This document shows, one piece after another, positions 37,098-46,113 of a stretch of DNA of 64,000 bases (position 1 is the first letter of the stretch; each line of letters starts with the position of its first letter). A program made the position numbers and the translations under genes. The notes beneath the pieces are model-generated. The model saw only the letters and a program-made list of their open reading frames with translations. It was not told the origin of the DNA and searched no databases. Origin of the DNA: Rhizobium giardinii bv. giardinii H152 (GTDB lineage: Bacteria; Pseudomonadota; Alphaproteobacteria; Rhizobiales; Rhizobiaceae); assembly GCF_000379605.1 (NCBI RefSeq), contig NZ_KB902579.1:307511-371510 (forward strand), written 5' to 3'.

Positions 37098-37922
37098 ATG
37101 CGCAGTTCGGTCGAAATCTATACGCTTGAGACCGGCGAAAGCCGGGTCGTCTGGCAGACGGAACAACTGGTCGAGGCGCCGAACTGGTCGCCCGACGGAC
37201 AGTCGCTCGTCATCAATGGCGACGGGCTGCTCTACCGGCTGCCGCTTGAGGGTGGCGAGCCGGCGTTGATCGACACCGGCTTTGCCCGCACCTGCAACAA
37301 CGACCACGGCATCTCGCCCGACGGCAAGACGATCGTCATCAGCGACAAGACCGAGTACGGCGCCTCCACCATCTATACGCTTCCGGCGACGGGCGGTCAG
37401 CCGAGACAGATAACGCAGAACAGGCCGTCCTATTGGCACGGCTGGTCGCCGGATGGAAAGACGCTTGCCTATTGCGGTATCCGCGACCAGGTGTTCGATA
37501 TCTACACGATCCCGGTGACCGGCGGCGACGAAACGCGACTGACCTTTGGCGAGGGCCGCAACGACGGCCCCGACTACAGCCATGACGGGGAGTGGATCTA
37601 CTTCAACTCCAGCCGGACCGGGCGCATGCAGATCTGGCGTGTTCGCCCGGACGGTTCGGATGTCACGCGCATCACCGACAGTGAATTCGGCGACTGGTTT
37701 CCGCATCCGTCGCCCGACGGAAAGCACCTGCTTGTGCTGTCCTATGACGGCGACGTCTTCGACCATCCGCGCGACCTCGACGTGCGGATGCGGTTGATGG
37801 ATCCGGGCGGCGGAAATGCCCGCCTCCTGTTCGAGCTGTTCGGCGGGCAGGGCACCATCAACGTGCCCAACTGGTCGCCCGACGGCAAGGCGTTCGCCTT
37901 CGTGCGGTATCAGCCAGCATGA
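37098..37922 (+). CDS. TolB-like beta-propeller (PD40/WD40-like) protein
   Basis: 274 residues with at least five PD40-type repeats, recognisable by WSPDGQSLV, ISPDGKTIV, WSPDGKTLAYC, YSHDGEWIYF, PSPDGKHLLVL and WSPDGKAFAF. It lacks a signal peptide, unlike TolB of the Tol-Pal system, so it is probably cytoplasmic, and an alternative role is likely. A GGAGG ribosome binding site precedes the ATG and nadE ends 22 bases upstream. No enzyme motif is seen; such propellers usually bind proteins or sugars. Confidence 0.88.
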   Translation: MRSSVEIYTLETGESRVVWQTEQLVEAPNWSPDGQSLVINGDGLLYRLPLEGGEPALIDTGFARTCNNDHGISPDGKTIVISDKTEYGASTIYTLPATGGQPRQITQNRPSYWHGWSPDGKTLAYCGIRDQVFDIYTIPVTGGDETRLTFGEGRNDGPDYSHDGEWIYFNSSRTGRMQIWRVRPDGSDVTRITDSEFGDWFPHPSPDGKHLLVLSYDGDVFDHPRDLDVRMRLMDPGGGNARLLFELFGGQGTINVPNWSPDGKAFAFVRYQPA

Positions 37923-38029
37923 TCGTATTTAGTAAGTAATAAGATACCTCTTTCTAGGGTTGCGTTGAGGCTTGCGCGCAATCAATCCGGCCCCTATTGT
38001 TTTGTTTCTTGCTAAAACAAGGGGCAGGA

Positions 38030-38776
38030 ATGGCCATTCATCACCGAGTTGCCGTGCTGATCGATGCAGAAAATGTACCGGGCGATATGGCCGAGCCTGT
38101 TCTGCGTGAAGCTCGCGCCTATGGGGCGACGGTTGCGCGGCGCGCTTACGGCGATTTTGCCCAAGGGCGAGGCACAGGCTGGCTTGTCGCGGCGGCGGCC
38201 CATGCGGTCGACACCATCCAGGTTTCAAGCCCCAACAAGGCCAAGAATTTCAGCGACATGCGCATGACGATCGACGCGGTGGAACTGATGCTTGCCAACA
38301 GGGTTGATGTTTTCTGTCTCGTGTCCTCGGATGGTGATTTCACGCCGCTTGCCATCCATCTGCGTGGAGCCGGCAAGCTTGTAGTGGGCATCGGCGCGAA
38401 GCCGGCATCCGCATCGTTTCGTCAAAGCTGCGATGCCTTCCACATTGTCAGCCAGCCGGCGACCCCTCCGGTGGTGGTTGCCACGACCTCGAAGCCTCCA
38501 GCAAAACCGGGGGATCAGCCGGCTAATCAAAAGATGTCGCTGCCGCTTTTGAGCAAGGCCTTCAAGAGACTGGGTGCTGGCGAAGGCGACGGATGGGTTT
38601 CGCTTTCCACCTTGGGAGTGGCGTTGCGCGAGATCGAGCCAAACTTCACAGTGAAGTCCTATGGCTCAGCCAGCTTGAAAAAGCTTCTTCTTCAGGAACC
38701 GTCACTCGAATGGGAACAGCGGCCAAACAAGGTCGTCGTCCGCGTGAGGGCCGGGATCGCAGTCATTTCCGCATGA
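38030..38776 (+). CDS. NYN-domain putative RNase with OST-HTH (LOTUS) domain
   Basis: 248 residues from the ATG at 38030, directly preceded by GGGGCAGGA. The NYN/LabA-like PIN-fold domain (about 1-135) has VLIDAENVPGDM (first metal Asp), ARRAYGDFAQ, FSDMRMTIDAVELM (Asp) and LVSSDGDFTPLAIHLR (Asp), so the acidic metal-binding set looks intact. A Pro-rich linker (about 140-165) leads to an OST-HTH/LOTUS domain (about 168-245: LPLLSKAFKRLGAG, then WVSLSTLGVALREIEPNF). LOTUS domains bind RNA. It probably is an RNA endonuclease or RNA-binding regulator; the target is unknown and it stands alone. Confidence 0.9.
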   Translation: MAIHHRVAVLIDAENVPGDMAEPVLREARAYGATVARRAYGDFAQGRGTGWLVAAAAHAVDTIQVSSPNKAKNFSDMRMTIDAVELMLANRVDVFCLVSSDGDFTPLAIHLRGAGKLVVGIGAKPASASFRQSCDAFHIVSQPATPPVVVATTSKPPAKPGDQPANQKMSLPLLSKAFKRLGAGEGDGWVSLSTLGVALREIEPNFTVKSYGSASLKKLLLQEPSLEWEQRPNKVVVRVRAGIAVISA

Positions 38777-38877
38777 CGCAGGCGTGCCTTGCATAAGGCG
38801 GCATTGGCCGCGAACGGGTGCCGCCGGCTGATCAAGCGGGCTCGTCCCGCCAGTGGCAGCAATCGCGTCCAGGGGCC

Positions 38878-39906
38878 CTAACGCACCCATGCAGGTATGT
38901 TGTAGGGGGTGATGACCTCAACCGCCGAGAGTTGTGATCCTGCCGAACTAGCAAGGGCTCCGCGGCGGCTCATGATCGCGCGGAAGGCGGTGCGCACGTC
39001 GGCTTTCAGATCGTGGTGGAGAATGAAGTGGATTTGTCCGCTCCGCAGCAGATCCAGATTGTCCGCATCGAGATCATGCGCCACGAAAACGGTGCAGGGC
39101 TTGGCCGCCGCCGCAAAAGCGCCAAGCACTGCGCGGTTGCCGCCGCCGATCGAATAGACCGCGTTGATGCCCGGGTTGCCGGACAACGCCCCTGCCGCAA
39201 GGGCGCCGGTCGCTTCGTCGCGCCCGAGACCTTCGCTGACCTCCACGACGCCGATCGACGGGTAGCGGTCGCGCAAGGTTCGGCGGAAACCGATCTCGCG
39301 TTCCTCTTCGCCACGGAACCGACTGCTTGAAAGCGTCACCAGGACGACCGCCGGGTGCCCCGCGAGCCGCTCGCCGAGCAGGTAGGCAGCCGTCTCTCCC
39401 GCGGCCCTGTTGTCGGCTCCGGCATAGGCGATGCGCGGCGCGTTCGGCAGGTCGGTCACCAGTGTCACGACAGGAATGCCGGATTGCTGGAGCCGGGCGA
39501 CGGCGGCGCTGATATCGGCAACGTCAGGCGCCTTCAGCACGATGCCATCGCTACCGCGCAGGCGAATACGGTCGAGCAGCTGAACGATCTCGTGCGGCCG
39601 CATGGATTCGGCAAAATGAAAACGCGAGCGAAAAATCGTCGGCAGGAAAGTCAGGGCCTCGCTTTCGAAGGCGTCCCGGACCGTGCTGGTGAAACGCTGC
39701 GGTGCCTCCATGACGATATCGATGCCGAACTTCCGCCCCTGAACCTCCATGCCGACCTGCTGCTTCTCCAGTTCGCGGATGGCGGCGCGCACGCGCAGTT
39801 CGGTCTGCTTGCGCACGCCTTCGCGACCGTTCAGGACGCGATCGACGGTCGCGGTGCTCAGACCCGCCTGGAAGGCAATGTCCTTGACCAGAAACTCGTG
39901 CGCCAT
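38878..39906 (-). CDS. LacI-family transcriptional regulator
   Basis: 342 residues from the ATG at 39906 (MAHEFLVKDIAFQAGL); the frame is open to 39963. The N-terminal helix-turn-helix is KDIAFQAGLSTATVDRVLNG with the hinge RVRAAIRELEKQQ. The rest is a periplasmic-binding-protein-like effector domain, of the sugar-binding Peripla_BP_4 kind (GIPVVTLVTDLPNAPRIAYA, AVYSIGGGNRAVLGAFA). It probably senses a sugar or sugar derivative and represses the divergent dioxygenase and dehydrogenase genes. The intergenic gap is 101 bases. Confidence 0.93.
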   Translation of the reverse strand: MAHEFLVKDIAFQAGLSTATVDRVLNGREGVRKQTELRVRAAIRELEKQQVGMEVQGRKFGIDIVMEAPQRFTSTVRDAFESEALTFLPTIFRSRFHFAESMRPHEIVQLLDRIRLRGSDGIVLKAPDVADISAAVARLQQSGIPVVTLVTDLPNAPRIAYAGADNRAAGETAAYLLGERLAGHPAVVLVTLSSSRFRGEEEREIGFRRTLRDRYPSIGVVEVSEGLGRDEATGALAAGALSGNPGINAVYSIGGGNRAVLGAFAAAAKPCTVFVAHDLDADNLDLLRSGQIHFILHHDLKADVRTAFRAIMSRRGALASSAGSQLSAVEVITPYNIPAWVR

Positions 39907-40007
39907 TCGGTCCCGTTCTGATGGTTTTTTGATGGGTTTCTGCTCTATATCAGATTTTTCCACCCCGTATAGTCAGGCCATCGAACGGCATCCGGCGGAG
40001 GAAAAGG

Positions 40008-41201
40008 ATGAAAACCGACAATGTATCGAAGCAGCGGGCGGATCGGGTCTGGCTGACGAAGGCCGCCTGCGACCTGGAGGATTTCCGACGCGAGGTGGAG
40101 CGGACGACGCAGCTTAGCGACTATCCGCATGCGGCCAGCGTCGAGAAAAACGTGCTGATCTATGATGGTGCCAGTGTTCTGAAGACGGCGGCCACGGGTG
40201 AGGGACGCCGCGCGGTGCTGGCAGAGATCTGTGAGGCCTTCGCGACGGGCCCGGGCGTCTTCATCCTGAAGCGGGCTTTCGAGGATACGGCGATCATCGA
40301 CACGGCGAGCGGCATTTTCGACGAGATCATCGACGAGCAGCACCGCACAGGCGCGGGCGGCGGCGATCACTTCGCCAAGCCGGGCGCCAATGACCGCATC
40401 TGGAATTCGCTGGAAAAGCACTGCCTGAAGGATGCGGAGAATTTCGCGGCCTATTATGGCAATGCGCTGATTGCGCTCGTCAGCGAAGCCTGGCTCGGAC
40501 CGAGCTATCAGATGACCGCGCAGGTCAATCGGGTCAATCCGGGCGGGCAGGCACAATCGGCCCATCGCGATTATCATCTCGGCTTCCAGACGTCGGCCGT
40601 GATCGAGCAGTTTCCAGCGCATGTGCATCGGTTGTCCCCTGTGCTGACGCTGCAGGGGGCGGTTGCGCATTGCGACATGCCGCTGGAAAGCGGGCCAACG
40701 CTGTTCCTGCCCTTCAGCCAGACCTATATTCCCGGCTATCTCGCGCTGAAACGACAGGAATTTCGCGACTATTTCGACAGGCATTGCGTGCAACTGCCGC
40801 TCTCGAAAGGGGATCTGGTGTACTTCAACCCGGCGCTCTTCCACGCCGCCGGCACCAACCGGTCGGCCGATATCAAGCGCGTCGCCAACCTGCTGCAGGT
40901 CTCCTCGGCCTTTGGCCGGGCGATGGAGACGGTCAACCGCGAGCGGATGAGCGCAAGGCTTTATCCGGCGCTGAAAGTCATGCTCGCGGATGGACGGCTG
41001 TCGGGCGCGCAAGCGGCCAATGCGATTGCGTCCTGCGCCGAGGGGTACTCCTTTCCCACCAATCTCGACCGCGATCCGCCATTGGGCGGTCTGGCACCCA
41101 AGACACAGGCGCAGTTGATGCATGAAGCGCTGGCCGGCGGCTGGGAGGCGGCGGCCTTCACGGAGGCACTTGCAGCGCAAGCGAGGAAGAAACTGAGCTG
41201 A
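40008..41201 (+). CDS. Phytanoyl-CoA dioxygenase (PhyH)-family protein
   Basis: 397 residues. An Fe(II)/2-oxoglutarate dioxygenase fold is indicated by AHRDYHLGFQ, with the HxD metal pair, and FHAAGTNRS, with the distal His and an Arg likely to bind the 2-oxoglutarate carboxylate. A GGAGG ribosome binding site precedes the ATG. It diverges from the LacI regulator and is followed by an SDR gene after 89 bases. The family hydroxylates very different small molecules, so the substrate cannot be named. Context suggests an oxidative step on a sugar-like or polyol-like compound (inference). Confidence 0.87.
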   Translation: MKTDNVSKQRADRVWLTKAACDLEDFRREVERTTQLSDYPHAASVEKNVLIYDGASVLKTAATGEGRRAVLAEICEAFATGPGVFILKRAFEDTAIIDTASGIFDEIIDEQHRTGAGGGDHFAKPGANDRIWNSLEKHCLKDAENFAAYYGNALIALVSEAWLGPSYQMTAQVNRVNPGGQAQSAHRDYHLGFQTSAVIEQFPAHVHRLSPVLTLQGAVAHCDMPLESGPTLFLPFSQTYIPGYLALKRQEFRDYFDRHCVQLPLSKGDLVYFNPALFHAAGTNRSADIKRVANLLQVSSAFGRAMETVNRERMSARLYPALKVMLADGRLSGAQAANAIASCAEGYSFPTNLDRDPPLGGLAPKTQAQLMHEALAGGWEAAAFTEALAAQARKKLS

Positions 41202-41290
41202 CGCCGGCGCACCCGGCAGGTCAAACTTCCGTCCGGTTTCAGGAGGGAAGTTTTCGCGTCATTGATATATCTAAAAACGGAGGAAACGGA

Positions 41291-42112
41291 ATGAGCAAGG
41301 ATTATGGCCGGCTCGACGGCAAGATCGCTATCGTCACCGGTGGCACGCAGGGGCTCGGGGCGACGATTGCGACGCTGTTTGCCGAACGGGGTGCCGCGGG
41401 CATCGTCATCTGCGGGCGCAATGCCAGGAAAGGCGAGGCCAAGACGGCCGAGATCGGCAAGGCGACCGGCGCGAAAGTAATCTACGTCCAGGCGGATCTC
41501 GGCGAAGTGGAGGATGCACGCAAGGTCGTCGCGGCCTGTGACGCCGAGTTCGGCCGTGTCGATGCACTGGTGAATGCGGCTGCGATTACCGATCGCGGCA
41601 CGATCCTCGATACAAGCCCGGAACTGTTCGACCGCATGTTCGCCGTCAACGTGCGTGCGCCGTTCTTCCTGATGCAGGAGACGATCAAGATCATGCGGCG
41701 GGAACATATCGAGGGTACCATCGTCAATATCGGCTCGATGTCGGCCAAGGCCGGCCAGCCGTTCATCTCGGCCTATTGCGCCTCCAAGGGGGCGCTGGAA
41801 ACGCTGACCAAGAACACCGCCTATGCGGTGCTGCGCAACCGCATCCGCGTCAATGGGCTCAACATCGGCTGGATGGCGACGGAAGGCGAGGATCGCATCC
41901 AGCGCGAGTTTCATGGGGCGGCCAGCGACTGGCTGGAAAAGGCGGCGGCGAGCCAGCCCTTCGGCCGTCTGGTCGATCCAGCAGAGGTGGCGCGGGCCTG
42001 TGCCTATCTGTCGTCGGCGGAATCCGGCCTGATGACCGGCTCGGTCATCTGCTTCGATCAGTCGATCTGGGGCGCTTACGACGGCTCGCCGCATCCGGGT
42101 GCCGCCCTGTAA
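41291..42112 (+). CDS. Short-chain dehydrogenase/reductase
   Basis: 273 residues. Cofactor motif TGGTQGLGATIA at about 14-25, the NAAA strand motif, catalytic Ser in NIGSMSAKAG and YCASKGA (Tyr-X3-Lys) at about 159. The residues after the second strand (CGRNARKG) carry Arg, compatible with NADP(H), though NAD(H) is possible. A GGAGGAAACGG ribosome binding site precedes the ATG. It is the third gene of the LacI/PhyH/SDR group, and a hairpin follows at 42122. It oxidises or reduces an alcohol/ketone, probably in the same pathway as the PhyH-like enzyme. Confidence 0.93.
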   Translation: MSKDYGRLDGKIAIVTGGTQGLGATIATLFAERGAAGIVICGRNARKGEAKTAEIGKATGAKVIYVQADLGEVEDARKVVAACDAEFGRVDALVNAAAITDRGTILDTSPELFDRMFAVNVRAPFFLMQETIKIMRREHIEGTIVNIGSMSAKAGQPFISAYCASKGALETLTKNTAYAVLRNRIRVNGLNIGWMATEGEDRIQREFHGAASDWLEKAAASQPFGRLVDPAEVARACAYLSSAESGLMTGSVICFDQSIWGAYDGSPHPGAAL

Positions 42113-42121
42113 GGCGAACGG

Positions 42122-42148
42122 GCGGGCCGCTTGCATTCGGCGGCCCGC
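42122..42148 (+). terminator. Hairpin after the SDR gene
   Basis: Perfect 9-bp GC stem GCGGGCCGC (42122-42130) / GCGGCCCGC (42140-42148), 9-nt loop, 9 bases past the stop. There is no clean T tract, so termination strength is unsure. Confidence 0.6.
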
Positions 42149-42162
42149 TATGCCTTTATCAC

Positions 42163-43103
<941 letters not shown>

Positions 43104-44174
43104 TCAGTTGGTCTGCTGCGGCTGGTATCCGGGGCCGGTCGGATGCTTGAGGTCGATCGACGACTCCTGAGCCGGCAGGAAGCGCGGTCCGACAACGCGT
43201 ACCTTGGTGTTCTGCGGATCATAGGGACGGTCAGCAATCGTCGTCTTTGCCTGCGCCTTGTCAGCCTTGCGGGTCCGGGCTTCAACAACGCCGCTGCCAT
43301 CTGTCGGCGTGCTCTGGTTCGTCGCGGTCTGCCGGGCGGGTGCACAGCCGCACTGGCCGGGTTTGCCGAAGTCCCGTGTCTTATAGGCGAAAGCCGTCGG
43401 CAGCACGCTGTAAGGCTCGCCCGTCGACGCCGAGACCATCTGATCCGTCTCTTCGGTCTCAAGCGCATGGTAGTAGAGCGCCGTTTCCGCACCCGGGCAT
43501 CGGCGCTGGCAAGCCTCGGCATCACGCTGGAAATCGGCGGGCGTGGCGCTCGACGAGATCGGGAAGAATGCGCCGTCGCAGGTGCGAACGCACAATGTCC
43601 GCAGGCTGCCGCCATAGCCATCGCCCGGGTCGGTAATACCGGAGAAATCGGCACCGTCGCGCAAGGCCGGGTCGCTGTCGCCGATCGGCGGCAGGTCTCT
43701 GAGAATGTTGCGGTGGATTTCGGGTTCTTCCGCCGCCGCTCTCAGGATCTCTTCCTGTTCCTCGGCGCAGCGATTGACGTCGAGGGCATCCATGATCCGG
43801 CGGCGGCTGATGTCGATGTCACCGCCGGCGGCGATATGGCGGCGGGCCTTCAGCGTTTCGAGATCCATCTCCATCCGAGCGATCAACGAGTCCAGACTTG
43901 CACAGGCCTCGTCGTTCGGGCCACCGACGATAATCACGCTGCCGGAACTGCATCCGAGACGTCGCCGGTCGCTACGCGCCTTGCGCAGTTCGAGATTCTG
44001 CCGCGAAATGGCCGCGGCATAGTCGCGCAGATTGGCATTGGAGGCGACGACCTTCGGCAGGTTCGACAGCCGAGCGTTCAGCCGTTCGCACACCGTCGAG
44101 GCGTCGGCCGTGGACGCCATGACCAAAAGAAGCGGAGCGATGAGCGCCGCGAAGCGAACCGATCGGAAAATCAC
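43104..44174 (-). CDS. DUF2865-domain exported protein
   Basis: 356 residues from a GTG at 44174, which places the signal peptide (ending STADA) at the N-terminus; a start at 44237 would bury it. The DUF2865 pattern is seen in the C-terminal half: LRTLCVRTCDGAFFPISSSA, then FQRDAEACQRRCPG, then LYYHALETE and a Cys-containing CGCAP end. Six or more Cys suggest disulfides in the periplasm. The N-terminal half is helical, with Lys/Arg-rich segments. The family is confined largely to Rhizobiales and has no known function. The C-terminal 50 residues are Thr/Ala/Pro-rich and look disordered. Confidence 0.82.
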   Translation of the reverse strand: MIFRSVRFAALIAPLLLVMASTADASTVCERLNARLSNLPKVVASNANLRDYAAAISRQNLELRKARSDRRRLGCSSGSVIIVGGPNDEACASLDSLIARMEMDLETLKARRHIAAGGDIDISRRRIMDALDVNRCAEEQEEILRAAAEEPEIHRNILRDLPPIGDSDPALRDGADFSGITDPGDGYGGSLRTLCVRTCDGAFFPISSSATPADFQRDAEACQRRCPGAETALYYHALETEETDQMVSASTGEPYSVLPTAFAYKTRDFGKPGQCGCAPARQTATNQSTPTDGSGVVEARTRKADKAQAKTTIADRPYDPQNTKVRVVGPRFLPAQESSIDLKHPTGPGYQPQQTN

Positions 44175-44360
44175 TGTTTTCTCTCGTCTGAGCGAAGTGG
44201 CAATCCAGCGGGCGCGGCTGCCCGCGCTCCTAGCCATGTGCCTATCATACCGCCATTCGAAAGAGGCGCAACGCAGTCTGCTCGCCAGCGTTAACGCCAG
44301 CCGGGGAAAGTCCGCCGATGTGGCCGGAGAGCCGCGGTTGCGGCGCTCCGGGGGCCGACG

Positions 44361-45005
44361 TCAGGCCGCGCGAGCGTATTCGAGCGACATCGGCCTTTCG
44401 AGAACCGATCCACCAATTTCGGCGACGGCTTTCATCGTCTCCAGCAGTTCGGTCGTTACCTCCCAGGCGACCGCGACGGCATGGACCGAGCCGATGCGCT
44501 GCGGTTCGCCGATGCGCTCTCCCGGGCAACCCATGCGGCGAAACATCCGCTCCAGGAAAACGTCCGTTACGGTGACGATATGGCTGAGGCCGGAGGACAG
44601 TCCGAGTTCTCCGACACCGCACATCAGCTCCGCCGCGGCGATCGTTACCTGGTTGGAGCCGCGATCCTGCGAGATCGTTGGATCGATGCAGAATCGGCTG
44701 GATTCCCAGATGGCGCCGCTGCGAATCTCGGGATTGTCGCCGAGCAGGATCGGGAACGTGTCGTCGAGCATGTTTGGCCCCAGTGTCGGGAGCAGCCTCA
44801 GGGCGCCGCGCAGCATTCCTGTTTCATCCGAATAGGACAGGACGTAAAGCGGGTTGGCGTCGTCGTAGTGGTCGATCTCCCAGTCGCCGCGTACCGACAC
44901 ATCCCATTTCAGCAGATCGTGGAAAACGCGCTTGCGCAGCCTGAACATGGCGTCGATGTCCTGGGGAAACTGTTTGCGGCTGTTGCGGTTAAAGATCCTG
45001 ATCAT
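44361..45005 (-). CDS. LuxI-family acyl-homoserine-lactone synthase
   Basis: 214 residues from the ATG at 45005, with AGGAG eight bases upstream. All LuxI catalytic or conserved residues fall at their canonical numbers with this start: Arg24, Phe28, Trp34, Asp45, Asp48, Arg70, Phe84, Glu101 and Arg104 (FRLRKRVFHDLLKWDV, EIDHYDDANP, GALRLLPT, WESSRFCI). The enzyme joins S-adenosylmethionine and an acyl-ACP into a quorum-sensing signal. The acyl chain length cannot be told safely. The luxR-type gene lies upstream on the same strand, with a hairpin and a lux-box candidate between them. It resembles CinI-type synthases of rhizobia in the FRLRKRVF region (from memory). Confidence 0.95.
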   Translation of the reverse strand: MIRIFNRNSRKQFPQDIDAMFRLRKRVFHDLLKWDVSVRGDWEIDHYDDANPLYVLSYSDETGMLRGALRLLPTLGPNMLDDTFPILLGDNPEIRSGAIWESSRFCIDPTISQDRGSNQVTIAAAELMCGVGELGLSSGLSHIVTVTDVFLERMFRRMGCPGERIGEPQRIGSVHAVAVAWEVTTELLETMKAVAEIGGSVLERPMSLEYARAA

Positions 45006-45069
45006 TTTTTTGCTCCTGTAATCGCCAATGCGAGGGGCAAATGCTGTCAGTGATCGGCGGCCGGCAAAA

Positions 45070-45085
45070 CTGTCGGTAGTGACAG
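45070..45085 (-). promoter_or_regulatory. Candidate lux box upstream of luxI
   Basis: CTGTCACTACCGACAG read on the minus strand: perfect 5-bp arms (CTGTC/GACAG) around six bases, 64 bases before the luxI ATG. The CTGT...ACAG ends match the classical lux box. A further CTGTC half-site lies at 45044-45048. Confidence 0.6.
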
Positions 45086-45117
45086 GTTTATAATGCACGT
45101 CGTTATATGGTGAAATC

Positions 45118-45141
45118 CAGTGCGTCCTTTGGGACGCACTG
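45118..45141 (-). terminator. Hairpin between luxR and luxI
   Basis: Perfect 10-bp stem CAGTGCGTCC (45118-45127) / GGACGCACTG (45132-45141) with a 4-nt loop, 60 bases past the luxR stop. No U tract follows on the minus strand, so it may be a weak terminator or a protein-binding dyad. Confidence 0.55.
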
Positions 45142-45201
45142 AGGTGGCGATTCCGGCTTGGGAAGGGATTGGGAGCGGCCTGGCGACGCTGCTCGGTCGA
45201 G

Positions 45202-45939
45202 TCAGAATGTCGGTATAAGATCGCGCCTGACGGCCTGGGCTACAGCCTGCGTGTTGGAGACGACGTTCAGCTTGCGGCGGGCATTGGTCATGAAAAAGCG
45301 GACGGTGCGTTCGGAGATGCCGAGGATGGTACCGATTTCCCAGTAGCTTTTGCCAGCCGCTGCCCAGCCGAGCACTTCCGTCTCCCGATGTGTCAGTGTC
45401 TTGTCGCCGTGCTCGGAGAGGTGGATCTGGTCGTCGTTTTCCAGAAGGGAAGCATGAAAAAGATTGGCGAGCAGCTGGAAATCACGCAAATGGCAGCGCC
45501 GGTAGGCCGGCCACTCTTCTGCGGGGACATCGGCGTGGATGGCTAAAAAGGCGAGGCGGCGCGTCGGTGTCGCGAGCGGCAGGGTCACGCCGTCGGTCCC
45601 AGCCCCGAGCCGCTTCAGCGCGGAAAAGAGCGGTTCGCTTTCGGGGTGAAGCTTGCGGACGGATGCCCAGTCCACCGGCCTGACGCCACCCATGATCGAG
45701 CGAAGGACCGGATCGATCCGCAGAAATCCTTCATCGAGATAGGTTCTGACCGCGCTGACGTTGAACGTGTGGTGGAGCCTGTGTACGACGAAGCCCGATG
45801 TTAATATATCAACATCGGCGTAAAGTAGATTTGCAATACTGAACGTGCTGCGCATCAGGGCGAAAAACCGTTTTGCTTCAACGAGTTTCTCGTTTTCCAT
45901 AATGTCCAGCAGGTCAAAGAACGCCTGTTGGTCAGTCAT
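45202..45939 (-). CDS. LuxR-family quorum-sensing regulator
   Basis: 245 residues. The autoinducer-binding domain (about 20-165) keeps Tyr67, Asp76-Pro77 and Trp91, equivalent to Tyr61, Asp70-Pro71 and Trp85 of TraR/LuxR. The Trp57 equivalent is replaced by Ala63, which may alter lactone recognition. The C-terminal helix-turn-helix (about 183-238) has LTHRETEVLGWAAAGKSYWE with the invariant Glu, Leu and Gly. It likely binds the signal made by the adjacent LuxI and acts at the lux-box candidate near 45070. The 174-base region upstream of its ATG is more A+T-rich. Confidence 0.93.
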   Translation of the reverse strand: MTDQQAFFDLLDIMENEKLVEAKRFFALMRSTFSIANLLYADVDILTSGFVVHRLHHTFNVSAVRTYLDEGFLRIDPVLRSIMGGVRPVDWASVRKLHPESEPLFSALKRLGAGTDGVTLPLATPTRRLAFLAIHADVPAEEWPAYRRCHLRDFQLLANLFHASLLENDDQIHLSEHGDKTLTHRETEVLGWAAAGKSYWEIGTILGISERTVRFFMTNARRKLNVVSNTQAVAQAVRRDLIPTF

Positions 45940-46074
45940 GTTGCAAATACCCTGTTATTTAAAGGGATTTTACCATGATAACTGTTTCTACTCTTTGTCT
46001 AGTGCAATCTTTGGTTAATGAGAGGTTTCCATATTTTTCAATTTAAAGTTGTGCTTTTGGGCAGAATTATGTTT

Positions 46075-46105
46075 CGATTGAGCCGGTTTTGGTCCGGCTC
46101 AATCG
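46075..46105 (-). terminator. Hairpin downstream of maeB
   Basis: Perfect 12-bp stem CGATTGAGCCGG (46075-46086) / CCGGCTCAATCG (46094-46105), loop of 7, directly after the maeB stop on the minus strand. A-rich rather than T-rich sequence follows on the minus strand. Confidence 0.65.
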
Positions 46106-46113
46106 CTCCTGTC

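Noticed and set aside
39907-41290. TGATATA-type operator for the LacI regulator
   Set aside because: The sequences near 39945 and 41262 share only seven bases and lack a common palindrome, so there is not enough to claim a site.
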